Below are positions 53,305 through 62,184 of a stretch of 64,000 nucleotides of DNA, one piece after another. The stretch lies in contig NZ_CP069791.1 in assembly GCF_016894265.1 (NCBI RefSeq), positions 1,488,001 to 1,552,000 of the forward strand, written 5' to 3'. The position numbers and the translations under genes are program-made. The stretch's first letter is position 1, and each line of letters opens with the position of its first letter. The stretch is from Corynebacterium tuberculostearicum. Lineage in GTDB: Bacteria; Actinomycetota; Actinomycetes; Mycobacteriales; Mycobacteriaceae. The notes beneath the pieces were generated by a model. The model saw only the letters and a list, made by a program, of their open reading frames with translations. It made no database searches and was not told the origin of the DNA.

Positions 53305-54048
53305 ATGTTTGCTATCGACCTGCTGAAATTTCGACGCTCCTACGTATGGGCTGTCATCTTCCTCGTGCCGTCTATAGCAGTCGGCATTGGTGCCGCGAAT
53401 TATCACGCTAACTTGGCGTCACTTAATGCCGGATGGGCAAGCTATCTTTCCCAAGCAACGCTGTTCTACGGCTTAATCTTTATGACTGTGGGAGTGGCCA
53501 TCATCGCTGCAGCTGCCTGGCGCCTGGAACACCGCAACCACAATTGGAACACTATTTTGACCTCACCGCGCTCGGCGGGAGAAGTAGTCGCGGCCAAGCT
53601 TTTCTCCATCATGGTCCTCATCGCGCTAATGCAGGCGGTGTTCATCGCGCTGGCCTTAGGCATTGGACGCGGCTTAGGAATACAGGGAGAGATTTCGCCT
53701 CTCAACTTGAGCGCGCTGTTCTTAGCAATCATCCCGGCGTTCGCAGTCGGGGCCTGGCAATCCTTTTTCTCGATGATCTTTCGCAGCTTTGCCACGCCCG
53801 TGGCGATTTCACTTGTGGGCGCGATTGTCTCAGTTGGAATTCTCTACAGCGGTATTCGGCTCATCCCGATGCTGCTGCCACCGGCTATGGTTACGTCGAC
53901 GATTTCGCTCGGCAGTACCGCCTTCGGCGCAGATGATACTCCTGATGTGCGCGGTATCGCGTTCAGGATGGCTGTTTCTATCTGTTTCGTCATCGGAGCT
54001 TGGATTGCATCTGTTGCCTGGCTGCGAACCCATGACGTTAAGGCTTAG
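53305..54048 (+). CDS. ABC transporter permease 2 (lantibiotic-type)
   Basis: 247 residues from ATG 53305, with AGGAGG just inside the end of the preceding gene. It starts MFAIDLLKFRRSYVWAVIFLVPSIAVGIGAAN and has six hydrophobic segments, with the conserved cytoplasmic loop HRNHNWNTILTSPRSAGEVVAAKL typical of lantibiotic-immunity permeases. It is the last gene of the kinase-regulator-ATPase-permease-permease unit and is followed by a bidirectional terminator. Confidence 0.88.
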   Translation: MFAIDLLKFRRSYVWAVIFLVPSIAVGIGAANYHANLASLNAGWASYLSQATLFYGLIFMTVGVAIIAAAAWRLEHRNHNWNTILTSPRSAGEVVAAKLFSIMVLIALMQAVFIALALGIGRGLGIQGEISPLNLSALFLAIIPAFAVGAWQSFFSMIFRSFATPVAISLVGAIVSVGILYSGIRLIPMLLPPAMVTSTISLGSTAFGADDTPDVRGIAFRMAVSICFVIGAWIASVAWLRTHDVKA

Positions 54049-54090
54049 GACTCATCCTTGGGACTCTTGCTTGTGCCACAGATGCAAAAT

Positions 54091-54137
54091 GCCCTCGCGT
54101 CCCTCCGCACCTTAGAGCTAACGGGGGAGGCGAGGGC
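54091..54137. terminator. Bidirectional terminator between permease and sigA
   Basis: GCCCTCGCGTCCCTCC pairs with GGGGGAGGCGAGGGC, with one bulge, around a loop of about 16 nt. The flanking genes are convergent. Confidence 0.75.
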
Positions 54138-54188
54138 GGCGTCGGCAAGCGTGTGCGTCTTGTCGCTTGCCTTGGCAAGCTTGGCCTC

Positions 54189-55661
54189 TTAGTCGAGGTA
54201 GTCGCGCAGTACCTGCGAACGAGATGGGTGGCGCAGCTTCGACATCGTCTTGGACTCGATCTGGCGAATACGCTCGCGGGTAACTCCGTAGACCTGGCCA
54301 ATCTCGTCTAAAGTGCGCGGCATGCCGTCGGTCAAGCCAAAGCGGAGGCGAACCACGCCGGCTTCGCGCTCGGACAGGGTAGTCAGCACGTCTTGGAGCT
54401 GATCCTGCAGCAAGGTGAAAGATACGGCGTCGACCGCAATGACGGCTTCGGAGTCCTCGATGAAGTCACCCAACTGGGAATCGCCTTCGTCACCGATGGT
54501 CTGGTCCAAGGAAATAGGCTCACGGGCATATTGCTGGATTTCGAGCACCTTTTCCTCGGTGATATCCATCTCCTTCGCCAGCTCCTGCGGGGTAGGCTCG
54601 CGGCCCAAGTCCTGCAGCAGCTCGCGCTGGATGCGGCCCAGTTTGTTGATGACCTCCACCATGTGAACCGGGATGCGGATGGTACGAGCCTGGTCAGCCA
54701 TGGCGCGGGTAATGGCCTGGCGGATCCACCACGTGGCGTAGGTGGAGAACTTATAGCCCTTGGTGTAATCGAACTTCTCCACCGCGCGGATAAGACCTAA
54801 GTTGCCTTCCTGAATGAGGTCCAAGAAAGCCATGCCACGGCCGGTGTAGCGCTTGGCCAAGGAAACCACCAGACGCAGGTTGGCCTCCAGCAGGTGGTTC
54901 TTGGCCTTGCGGCCATCGCGGGCGATGCTGCGCAGGTCGCGCTTTTCCATGGGGGAGAGCTTGGCGGCCTTATCGCCTTCGGCGCGGGCCTTTTCCATCT
55001 CATCCATGCGGTGCTGTGCGTACAGGCCGGCCTCGATGCGCTTAGCTAGGGAAACCTCTTGCTCGGCGTTGAGCAGGGCAACCTTACCGATCTGCTTGAG
55101 GTAGGCGCGGACGGAGTCAGCAGAGGCGGTTAACTGCGCATCCTTGCGTGCCTGACGCAGCGCAGCGGACTCTTCCTCGTCCCAGACGGAAGAGGTGTCT
55201 TCCTCTTCTTCCTCATCGTCGTCGTCCAAATCCTCTTCGAGGTCATCGTCCTCGAGGTCTTCGCCAGCGTCGAAGTCATCATCGTCTTCGATGTCCGCAT
55301 TGGTGGGATCGAAGTCGACGTCTTCGTCGTGCTCGTCCTCCTCGAGCTCCTCTTCTGCTTCCGGCTGTGCCTGCTTTTCGGACTCGGCTGGGGATTCCTG
55401 CTTCTTTGCCGCGGATTTGCGGACCGTCTTCTTAGTGGCCTTTTTGGCAGACTTCTTAGTGGTCTTCTTGGCCGACTTTTTGGCGGTCTTCTTCGCAGTC
55501 TTCTTGGCTGTTTTCTTAGCGGTCTTTTTGGCCGTCTTCTTAGCCGTCTTTTTCGCGGTTTTCTTTGCCGTCTTCTTGGCGGTCTTCTTTGCAGGAGTAG
55601 ATGCCTCAGCGGCGTTTTCGCCCTCGCCGAGTGCCTGGTCTGAAGATTCAGTGGCTGCCAC
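54189..55661 (-). CDS. sigA: Primary sigma factor SigA
   Basis: 490 residues from GTG 55661, chosen because GAAAGGG lies six bases upstream; an upstream in-frame ATG at 55727 has no such site. The N-terminus has a remarkable Lys-rich repeat (units of KKTA or KKSA, about residues 20-75), then a long Glu/Asp tract. Regions 1.2-4 follow: [63 protein letters not shown], and [22 protein letters not shown]. It is the housekeeping sigma factor. The Lys block could bind nucleic acid and the acidic block could mask it. Confidence 0.96.
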   Translation of the reverse strand: MAATESSDQALGEGENAAEASTPAKKTAKKTAKKTAKKTAKKTAKKTAKKTAKKTAKKTAKKSAKKTTKKSAKKATKKTVRKSAAKKQESPAESEKQAQPEAEEELEEDEHDEDVDFDPTNADIEDDDDFDAGEDLEDDDLEEDLDDDDEEEEEDTSSVWDEEESAALRQARKDAQLTASADSVRAYLKQIGKVALLNAEQEVSLAKRIEAGLYAQHRMDEMEKARAEGDKAAKLSPMEKRDLRSIARDGRKAKNHLLEANLRLVVSLAKRYTGRGMAFLDLIQEGNLGLIRAVEKFDYTKGYKFSTYATWWIRQAITRAMADQARTIRIPVHMVEVINKLGRIQRELLQDLGREPTPQELAKEMDITEEKVLEIQQYAREPISLDQTIGDEGDSQLGDFIEDSEAVIAVDAVSFTLLQDQLQDVLTTLSEREAGVVRLRFGLTDGMPRTLDEIGQVYGVTRERIRQIESKTMSKLRHPSRSQVLRDYLD

Positions 55662-55861
55662 GTACGCCCTTTCGACTAACTTCTTGATTGAAACAGCTCT
55701 GTGCGCCTTGGTCGGGCGCTCGTGCATCAGTGTGATGTTAGCGCGTTGTGGCCTTATGCAGGCCGGACACGCCCTAGAGCTATTTAACTTAGGATCGACC
55801 GCCCAGTATAGAGGATCTTTCCAAGCTGCCGGTGGATAGGGTCACCAGCAGTGCGTAAATA

Positions 55862-56620
55862 TTATGGTTTCAAACCTTCTACCGCCGCCATCGCAGCTCC
55901 GACAATTCCTGCACGATTGCGCAGTTGTGCAGGCATGACGGGGGTTTCAATAGCAAGGTGTGGTCCCCACTTTTCAAACTTGCGGGAGATCCCACCCCCG
56001 ATGAGGAAGGCCTGCGGGTTAAAGAGCTTTTCATATTCCGCGAGGACCTTGTTGAGCCGTTTAGTCCACTGCTTGTACTTGAGTCCCTCGCGTTCCTTCA
56101 CGGCCGAGGAGGCAATTTTCTCAGCCTCGTCATCGCCCACCGTGAGGTGTCCCAGTTCGGTATTAGGGAATAGCTGGCCGTCTAGGAAGAAGGCCGAACC
56201 GATACCGGTGCCCAAGGTTAGGAAGATTACGGAGCCCTGCTTGGCGATGTCCTCTCCGTAGGCAACCTCGGCTAGTCCCGCCGCGTCGGCGTCGTTAAGC
56301 ACGGCAAAATCCGCATCCAGGTAGTCCGCGAAGAGCTCTGTGGCGTTGACCCCAATCCAATCCTTGGAAATATTTGCCGCAGTCTCGACTTCCTGGTTGC
56401 GAACCACGGAAGGCAGGGTGATGCCAACGGGGCCGTCCCACTGCTTTTCCTGCACGATTTGGGCTACTACCTTGGCAACTTCATGCGGCGTAGACGGCTG
56501 TGGGGTGGCGATCTTCATGCGTTCACCCACGAATTCGCCGGTGGCAAGGTCCACCTCAGCGCCTTTAATGCCGGAGCCTCCGATATCGATGCCAAAGGAA
56601 TGGCCAGAAAGAGTAGTCAT
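55862..56620 (-). CDS. ppgK: Polyphosphate/ATP glucokinase PpgK
   Basis: 252 residues from Met at 56620 ([20 protein letters not shown]); a longer frame starts at 56656. It is a ROK-fold kinase with the phosphate motif [16 protein letters not shown], catalytic Asp in [17 protein letters not shown], and [16 protein letters not shown]. It belongs to the actinobacterial polyphosphate-dependent glucokinases, which phosphorylate free glucose with polyphosphate in preference to ATP. Its upstream region overlaps that of the divergent inositol monophosphatase gene (56655), which leaves about 35 bp between them. Confidence 0.94.
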   Translation of the reverse strand: MTTLSGHSFGIDIGGSGIKGAEVDLATGEFVGERMKIATPQPSTPHEVAKVVAQIVQEKQWDGPVGITLPSVVRNQEVETAANISKDWIGVNATELFADYLDADFAVLNDADAAGLAEVAYGEDIAKQGSVIFLTLGTGIGSAFFLDGQLFPNTELGHLTVGDDEAEKIASSAVKEREGLKYKQWTKRLNKVLAEYEKLFNPQAFLIGGGISRKFEKWGPHLAIETPVMPAQLRNRAGIVGAAMAAVEGLKP

Positions 56621-56654
56621 GCCCGACAGTCTAGAAGAAGGCACAATAGTTGGC

Positions 56655-57506
56655 ATGACTGAGCAGATCGATTCTCTTCAATTGCGGGATTTTGCCGTTT
56701 GTACCGCCACGCGCGCTGCGGAATTAGTTACTACGCGGCGTGCAGAACTCGTAGCCGGTGACGGCATCGCGGCGCATACCCACACCAAGTCCAGCGACGT
56801 GGATCCCGTAACGGAGGTCGATACCGCGACAGAGGAGTTCATTGCCACCACCATCCGCACCCAGCGCCCCGGGGATGGCATTTTTGGTGAAGAAGGCGCC
56901 AATGTGGAATCGACCAGTGGGGTTACCTGGATTGTCGATCCGATTGACGGCACCGTGAATTTCCTCTACGGGGTGCCGGACTACGCCGTATCCATCGGTG
57001 CAGAGTACCAAGGGCACCTCGTAGCTGGCGCAGTGGTCAACGTGGCGCGCGGGCGCACCTATGCTGCCGCAGCCGGCCAGGGTGCCACGGTAACCGGCCC
57101 AGACGGAATTGAGCACGCACTGCGGTGTGGCCAGACACAAGATCCTGCGTTGGCCTTGGTTGCCACCGGCTTTGGTTACGGAGCTGACCGGCGTGCGGCC
57201 CAAGCGGAGCTTCTTACCAAGCTTCTGCCTAATGTGCGTGATATTCGCCGCATCGGCGCTGCCGCGCTCGACCTATGCAGGGTGGCAGAGGGAACCGTTG
57301 ATGCCTACTTTGAGCACGGCATCAACGCGTGGGACTTCGCTGCTGGGGCAATCATTGCCCGCGAGGCAGGTGCAGTGGTGCGCCATCCAGGCTTTGATAA
57401 AGGCTCCGCTGACGGTGAACTTACCTGGGCCGCGGGGGCAGATTTGGCCCCCGCATTCGAAAAGCTTTTAGCAGCGCACGGGGCCACGGACGCGCTGCGG
57501 GGGTAA
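56655..57506 (+). CDS. suhB: Inositol monophosphatase family protein
   Basis: 283 residues from ATG 56655. Metal-site motifs of the family are present: GEEG ([11 protein letters not shown]) near residue 78, then the signature [24 protein letters not shown] near 94-117, and the second motif [18 protein letters not shown] near 223. It dephosphorylates inositol-1-phosphate (or a related sugar phosphate) with Mg2+. In corynebacteria inositol feeds mycothiol and phosphatidylinositol synthesis. It is divergent from ppgK, a pairing I recall as conserved. The symbol is by family only. Confidence 0.92.
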   Translation: MTEQIDSLQLRDFAVCTATRAAELVTTRRAELVAGDGIAAHTHTKSSDVDPVTEVDTATEEFIATTIRTQRPGDGIFGEEGANVESTSGVTWIVDPIDGTVNFLYGVPDYAVSIGAEYQGHLVAGAVVNVARGRTYAAAAGQGATVTGPDGIEHALRCGQTQDPALALVATGFGYGADRRAAQAELLTKLLPNVRDIRRIGAAALDLCRVAEGTVDAYFEHGINAWDFAAGAIIAREAGAVVRHPGFDKGSADGELTWAAGADLAPAFEKLLAAHGATDALRG

Positions 57507-57618
57507 TAGTTTTCCACGCCGGCGAGCGGTGAGATGACATCTAGCCATTTGTGCTTTACTATGCGCGATCGATAAATACCCATTCCTTAAAGCAACTTGA
57601 CCATTAGGGGCGTGCATT

Positions 57619-57909
57619 ATGGCCACCGATTATGACGCACCGCGCCGGCGCGCGGAAGATGAACTCGAAACTGACTCCCTAGAAGGACTCAAAGCCGCTG
57701 AGAGCGATAGCAACGGCATGGACGATGACGGAGAAATCGTCGAAGCATTCCAGCCGCCATCAGTAGACCTCACGGGCGAGGAGCTTAATGTTGAGGTAGT
57801 TCCACGTCAGGAAAATGAGTTTACTTGCGGTTCGTGTTTCCTAGTGCAGTCCAATAAGCGTTACTCCCACGAAGAGGACGGCCAGCCAATCTGCAAGGAT
57901 TGCGCCTAG
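57619..57909 (+). CDS. DUF4193 family protein
   Basis: 96 residues from ATG 57619. The N-terminal MATDYDAPR and the C-terminal FTCGSCFLVQSNKRYS ... PICKDCA carry four Cys in two CxxC motifs, likely a zinc ribbon. The middle is acidic. It is an actinobacterial family of unknown function, conserved next to sigA/dut in this genus and followed by a strong terminator. Confidence 0.88.
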   Translation: MATDYDAPRRRAEDELETDSLEGLKAAESDSNGMDDDGEIVEAFQPPSVDLTGEELNVEVVPRQENEFTCGSCFLVQSNKRYSHEEDGQPICKDCA

Positions 57910-57931
57910 AGGAATACACAGCAGAAACGAA

Positions 57932-57974
57932 CCCCGCACTCGGCAACTTTTCACCTGCCGAGTGCGGGGGTTGT
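57932..57974. terminator. Strong terminator after DUF4193 gene
   Basis: A perfect 14-bp stem (CCCCGCACTCGGCA / TGCCGAGTGCGGGG) with a 10-nt loop, followed by GTTGTTG. It serves the DUF4193 gene and the convergent DUF3093 gene. Confidence 0.9.
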
Positions 57975-58019
57975 TGTAGAAGCCACCACATTTTCTGTGG
58001 TGTGCTAAGTCAATAAAGA

Positions 58020-58556
58020 TTAGTGCTGTTCCGGAACGAAAGCGTGGAGCAAAGCCTCCGGATCCTTCGAGGCGATGAGCCAATAAGGAGTATCGTCCTC
58101 TGGATCATTGAGCACCATCATGGCGTGCTCATCCACCCAAGCGTGGGAGACCAAAAACGCTGCGGGATCGAATTGTGGACCCAGCGCATTGCGCCGCGCA
58201 GATTTGGGAACGGTGATAGACCGCGACACGACGTCGTTGGGCAACTGGGCATCTTTGACCGTGAGCCAACGCGTTCCATCCGGGTCACGCTCTACCTTGA
58301 TGACTGTATTGGACCAGGTAATAAGTACCCACACTGCGATAGCGCCAAGGAGGATCGCGGGAATAATGGTCCACCACATGGAGCGGTTAAGGCCGGCAGT
58401 AGCGGAAGTAAGTGCCACGATGGCGGCGGCGAATAGCCAAAAGTACCAAGGGACCCACTGGCGTTCGCGGTAGAGCACTTGAGAGTCCACCGTGCCCTGT
58501 GCCGAAGCGGCGCTTGACGGTGCCGGAGTTGCGGAAGTAGCAGATGTATCAGACAC
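58020..58556 (-). CDS. DUF3093 membrane protein
   Basis: 178 residues. A Ser/Ala/Thr-rich N-terminus is followed by two hydrophobic helices ([21 protein letters not shown] and [21 protein letters not shown]) and a C-terminal domain beginning [24 protein letters not shown], typical of DUF3093. The function is unknown. It is divergent from dut, with about 64 bp between the starts. Confidence 0.87.
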   Translation of the reverse strand: MSDTSATSATPAPSSAASAQGTVDSQVLYRERQWVPWYFWLFAAAIVALTSATAGLNRSMWWTIIPAILLGAIAVWVLITWSNTVIKVERDPDGTRWLTVKDAQLPNDVVSRSITVPKSARRNALGPQFDPAAFLVSHAWVDEHAMMVLNDPEDDTPYWLIASKDPEALLHAFVPEQH

Positions 58557-58620
58557 GTTTAGTCAGTCTAGTCCACACGCGCCGCAGAATGAACCTCCCA
58601 AGGCAGGTAGGATTGGCCAG

Positions 58621-59094
58621 GTGACTGACTCGATTCCGCATTCTCAATCAGAAAGCCCCTTTGGGGACATTAAAGTCAAGCGCCTGGATAAGGAGCTTCC
58701 ACTGCCGCACCGCGCCCACCGTGGTGACGCCGGTGCGGACCTCTATGCAGCAGAATCTCTTACCCTGCAACCCGGCGAGCGCGCCCTCGTCGGCACCGGG
58801 ATTGCCATTGCGCTGCCACTAGGAACGGTTGGTTTAATTCACCCGCGCTCCGGACTAGCCGCCAAGCAAGGGCTTTCCGTTGTCAATACCCCGGGCACGG
58901 TGGATGCCGATTACCGCGGGGAGATCAAGGTCTGCCTCATCAACCACGACCGGCACGCTCCCATTGAGATCGAACGCGGAATGCGCATCGCTCAGCTCGT
59001 GGTCCAGCGCGTAGAGCTGGTGGGGTTTGCTGAGGTTGAAGAGTTGGATGACACCGTCCGCGGAGCCGGCGGCTATGGCTCTACCGGTGTGTAG
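58621..59094 (+). CDS. dut: dUTP diphosphatase (dUTPase)
   Basis: 157 residues from GTG 58621. The five dUTPase motifs are visible: DAGADLYA near residue 38, the PRSGLA phosphate loop, [13 protein letters not shown] with the catalytic Asp, [11 protein letters not shown], and the flexible C-terminal P-loop-like [11 protein letters not shown]. The enzyme hydrolyses dUTP to dUMP and PPi, keeping uracil out of DNA and supplying dTMP synthesis. The DUF3710 gene follows 48 bp downstream. Confidence 0.96.
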   Translation: MTDSIPHSQSESPFGDIKVKRLDKELPLPHRAHRGDAGADLYAAESLTLQPGERALVGTGIAIALPLGTVGLIHPRSGLAAKQGLSVVNTPGTVDADYRGEIKVCLINHDRHAPIEIERGMRIAQLVVQRVELVGFAEVEELDDTVRGAGGYGSTGV

Positions 59095-59142
59095 TTAAAG
59101 CAGTAGAGACTCAACGAGACTTTTAGAAAGGACGTAGCACCC

Positions 59143-60090
59143 ATGGGAATCTGGCCCTTTGGCAAGAAGAAAGACGAAGAAGAGAAGGCTCAGGAAAAGC
59201 CTGCAGCACAAAGCGAAAAGCCGGCGGACCCCACGTCCGCGGATGCAGAGGCGCAGGAGACCTATGCTCCAGTAGGCGACACCGCAGCAGATGCCGCGGC
59301 GGCTTCTGGCAATGAACCCCGCGAATTTGCACATGATGCCATCAATGGCCAGACCGGCCCCTTTGATGGAGACTCTGTCGATATCGAGACCTTTGATTTC
59401 AGCGACTTTTCCATTGGCGTATTAGATCTGGGGTCCCTGCGCATCCCACTGCCAAAGGAATCCCAGGTACAGGTGGAAATGGGCGAACAAGGCCCACGAA
59501 TGCTGCACATAGTGACCAAGGTAGGCCGAATTACTCCCGTAGCCTTTGCCGCCCCACGTAAGCCAGGCCAGTGGGCAGAATCTGTGGAGGAAATCAAGGA
59601 GGGCATGAGCCGCGACGGTCTTACCGTTACTACCGAGCCAGGCCCTTGGGGTGCTGAGGTCGTGGGCAAGAACGACAACGGTCAGATTCGCGTCATCGGT
59701 GCAGACGGTCCGCGCTGGATGCTGCGCATGACCTTGGCCGCGCCGGCCGGTATGGAAGCAGACCTCGCAGACATGGCCCGCGAGGTTGCTGCCCGTACCT
59801 TCGTCTACCGCGGGGAAGACCCCATACTGGCGGGAAATGCCTTGCCGGTCATCATGCCTGAGCAGCTGGTAGAGCAGGTCAAGCAGGCCATGGACCAGCG
59901 CCAGCAAGAACAGCAGGCAGCCGCTAATGCTCAAGACCACCCAGAAAACGGCGTGGGCGGCCCCGACCCTGCGGCAGAAGCAGAGGCGGAGCAACACCTG
60001 CGCGATTTGGGCGGTACCCCACAACAGGGTGAGAATGGATCGTCCCCGCAGAATCCCGATGAGGGCTCTGCACCTAATTCCAAGAACTAG
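59143..60090 (+). CDS. DUF3710 family protein
   Basis: 315 residues from ATG 59143, with GAAAGGA upstream. A charged N-terminal tail (MGIWPFGKKKDEEEKAQEK) precedes a globular domain beginning NGQTGPFDGDSVDIETFDFSDFSIGVLDLGSLRIPLP, the DUF3710 signature, and then an acidic, Gln-rich tail. It is an actinobacterial family of unknown function. It lies in the dut-DUF3710-DUF3159-RNA methylase run, all on the plus strand with small gaps. Confidence 0.88.
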   Translation: MGIWPFGKKKDEEEKAQEKPAAQSEKPADPTSADAEAQETYAPVGDTAADAAAASGNEPREFAHDAINGQTGPFDGDSVDIETFDFSDFSIGVLDLGSLRIPLPKESQVQVEMGEQGPRMLHIVTKVGRITPVAFAAPRKPGQWAESVEEIKEGMSRDGLTVTTEPGPWGAEVVGKNDNGQIRVIGADGPRWMLRMTLAAPAGMEADLADMAREVAARTFVYRGEDPILAGNALPVIMPEQLVEQVKQAMDQRQQEQQAAANAQDHPENGVGGPDPAAEAEAEQHLRDLGGTPQQGENGSSPQNPDEGSAPNSKN

Positions 60091-60107
60091 GCAAAGCAGT
60101 AAACCAC

Positions 60108-60830
60108 GTGACACATTCTTCCTCGCCGCACCCTTCCCCGGACGCTAAGAACCTGGACTCTGAGGAGTCTGCTGCCGAACCCACGCTGCTGGAGCAGATG
60201 GGAGGCTTGTCAGGGCTCGTGTCGGCCACCTTGCCAGTCATTGTGCTGATTCCAGTCAATAACTTCTTTGGGCTGGGCCCAGCCTTGGCAGCGGCGCTCG
60301 GCGTGGCCGTTGTTATTGCACTCTGGAGGGTAATCCGGAAAGAGACCCTGCAGCCGGCCATATCGGGTTTGCTGGGAGTGGCTCTTTGCGCTGCCATCGC
60401 CTGGTTTACGGGTGATGCCAAAGGGTATTTCTTGTACGGCATCTGGATGTCGTTGGCACTGTGCATTGCCGCGGTACTATCAATCCTCTTCCGGTGGCCC
60501 GCTGTGGGCGTCATCTGGAAAGGAATTAACGGCGAGGAAATGCAGTGGCAAAAGGTTGCTCAGGCGCGCCGGGCTTATGCCATCGCTACCGGCGGGTGGG
60601 CGGTCATCTTCCTGGCCCGCTTTGTTATTCAGCGCGCCATTTATGATGCGGATGCAACCACTGCCTTAGGGGTGACCCGAATCTTGATGGGGTGGCCATT
60701 GACGCTTCTAGTTACGGCGCTGACCGTGTGGATGGTGCGCCGCGCGGATGCAGCCGTTGACGCAGCGGCGGGCACAGGTGAGCACACTAACGCAGAACGA
60801 GAACAAAAGTCTGAGGCAGAAAATGACTGA
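60108..60830 (+). CDS. DUF3159 membrane protein
   Basis: 240 residues from GTG 60108. About six hydrophobic segments, starting GGLSGLVSATLPVIVLIPVNNFFGLGPALAAALGVAVVIALWR, match DUF3159, an actinobacterial membrane family of unknown function. The stop lies 8 bp inside the next gene, so translation of the methyltransferase is coupled to it. Confidence 0.88.
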   Translation: MTHSSSPHPSPDAKNLDSEESAAEPTLLEQMGGLSGLVSATLPVIVLIPVNNFFGLGPALAAALGVAVVIALWRVIRKETLQPAISGLLGVALCAAIAWFTGDAKGYFLYGIWMSLALCIAAVLSILFRWPAVGVIWKGINGEEMQWQKVAQARRAYAIATGGWAVIFLARFVIQRAIYDADATTALGVTRILMGWPLTLLVTALTVWMVRRADAAVDAAAGTGEHTNAEREQKSEAEND

Positions 60831-62046
60831 ATTAACGATGAGCCGTGGCGATAGTCTTGAGGTCACCATTGACCGCATGGCGCACGGCGGGGAAGGAATT
60901 GGCCAGGCGCCGGATGGGCGAGTGGTATTCGTTCCTCGCGCTTTTCCCGGCGACGTCGTCAAAACTACGGCCGACCGTGTAAAGAAGTCGTTCATTAAGG
61001 CAGAGCTGGAAAGCGTACTAAGCCCTGGGGCGTTGCGCGTTCCATCGTCTTGTCCTGCGGCCGCGCAAGGAGCAGGCTGCTGTGATTTCGCCGAGCTGGA
61101 TTCCGCGGCCGAAACCGGAATCAAGGCAGAGATCTTGTCGGAGCAGCTGCGCCGCACCGGCATTGTCACCGGCGAGGAACTGAACATTGAGCAGCACACC
61201 CTAGAGCCGGTTCGGGGATGGCGCACGCGGGTGAGGTGGGGCGTCGACAAGCAAGGGCGCGCCGGAACTCGTCAACGTCGGTCCAATGAGCTTATTACGG
61301 GCGCTGCCTGTACGCAGCTGGCTCCGGGATTGGCAGAGGGGCTCGTTGGAGAGGGCGCGCGCAGGTTTACCCCAGGCGCCGAGGTCATCGCCGTTCTCGA
61401 TGGCGAGGGCAACCGCCACGTGGTAGAAACCCGCAAGGCCCCGCGCGGGCGCCGCGTGGAGACCATCCGTGAGGTGGTAGAAGGCAGCGGCAAGGTGCAC
61501 GAGCATGTCGACGGGCGGACCTTTAGCTTTCCTGCTACCGCCTTCTGGCAAGCCCACAGCCACGCACCGGCTGCGTATACCGATCTGATAGCGGAGTGGC
61601 TCGGGGGCCGCGAGTACCAAGAGCACACCGCCTGGGATCTCTACGGTGGCGTTGGCCTATTCGTTCCAGCATTGGCCCATGCCGTGCAGGGCAAGGTTAT
61701 CTCCGTGGACTATTCACCGGCGGCTACGGCCGGGGAACAGGCCGCCCTTGCGGACTGCGATGTGGAAGTAAAGTCCGCGAAGGTCGAGCAAGTCGCCGCC
61801 CAGCTTCCCAAGCCAGGCGCTGTAGTCCTTGATCCGCCGCGCACCGGAGCAGGGGAGGACGTGATTCGTTCCGTGGCGGCCGCTGCACCCCAGGCGGTCG
61901 TTCACGTGGGATGTGACCCCGCCACCTTCGCGCGCGACTTGGGATATTGGAACCAGCACGGATACGGAATAGAAAAGATGGCACTCATTAACGCGTTCCC
62001 CGGAACGCACCACTTTGAAACGATTGCGCTCATTACCCCTGCCTAA
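60823..62046 (+). CDS. Class I SAM-dependent RNA methyltransferase, TrmA/RumA family
   Basis: 407 residues from ATG 60823. The N-terminal TRAM RNA-binding domain (ELTMSRGDSLEVTIDRMAHGGEGIGQ) is followed by a Cys-rich insert (PSSCPAAAQGAGCCDF) like that of [4Fe-4S]-containing RumA enzymes. The methyltransferase core has WDLYGGVGLFVPALA, LDPPRTGAG and HVGCDPATFARDL, with the catalytic Cys. Family members make 5-methyluridine in rRNA or tRNA. It is the last gene of the dut run before the dxs promoter. Confidence 0.9.
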   Translation: MTELTMSRGDSLEVTIDRMAHGGEGIGQAPDGRVVFVPRAFPGDVVKTTADRVKKSFIKAELESVLSPGALRVPSSCPAAAQGAGCCDFAELDSAAETGIKAEILSEQLRRTGIVTGEELNIEQHTLEPVRGWRTRVRWGVDKQGRAGTRQRRSNELITGAACTQLAPGLAEGLVGEGARRFTPGAEVIAVLDGEGNRHVVETRKAPRGRRVETIREVVEGSGKVHEHVDGRTFSFPATAFWQAHSHAPAAYTDLIAEWLGGREYQEHTAWDLYGGVGLFVPALAHAVQGKVISVDYSPAATAGEQAALADCDVEVKSAKVEQVAAQLPKPGAVVLDPPRTGAGEDVIRSVAAAAPQAVVHVGCDPATFARDLGYWNQHGYGIEKMALINAFPGTHHFETIALITPA

Positions 62047-62184
62047 TGAGCCTTTATGCCTCCGAGGCGGGGTGTTGAACGTTGCCGCGCTGTTCTCGGA
62101 ACATTGACCGATATAATATTCACCGCCCGCCGCGGGTACGGTAGAAAAGAAGAACTAAGCACAGAAGGAGTTGAAGGCCGCTCC

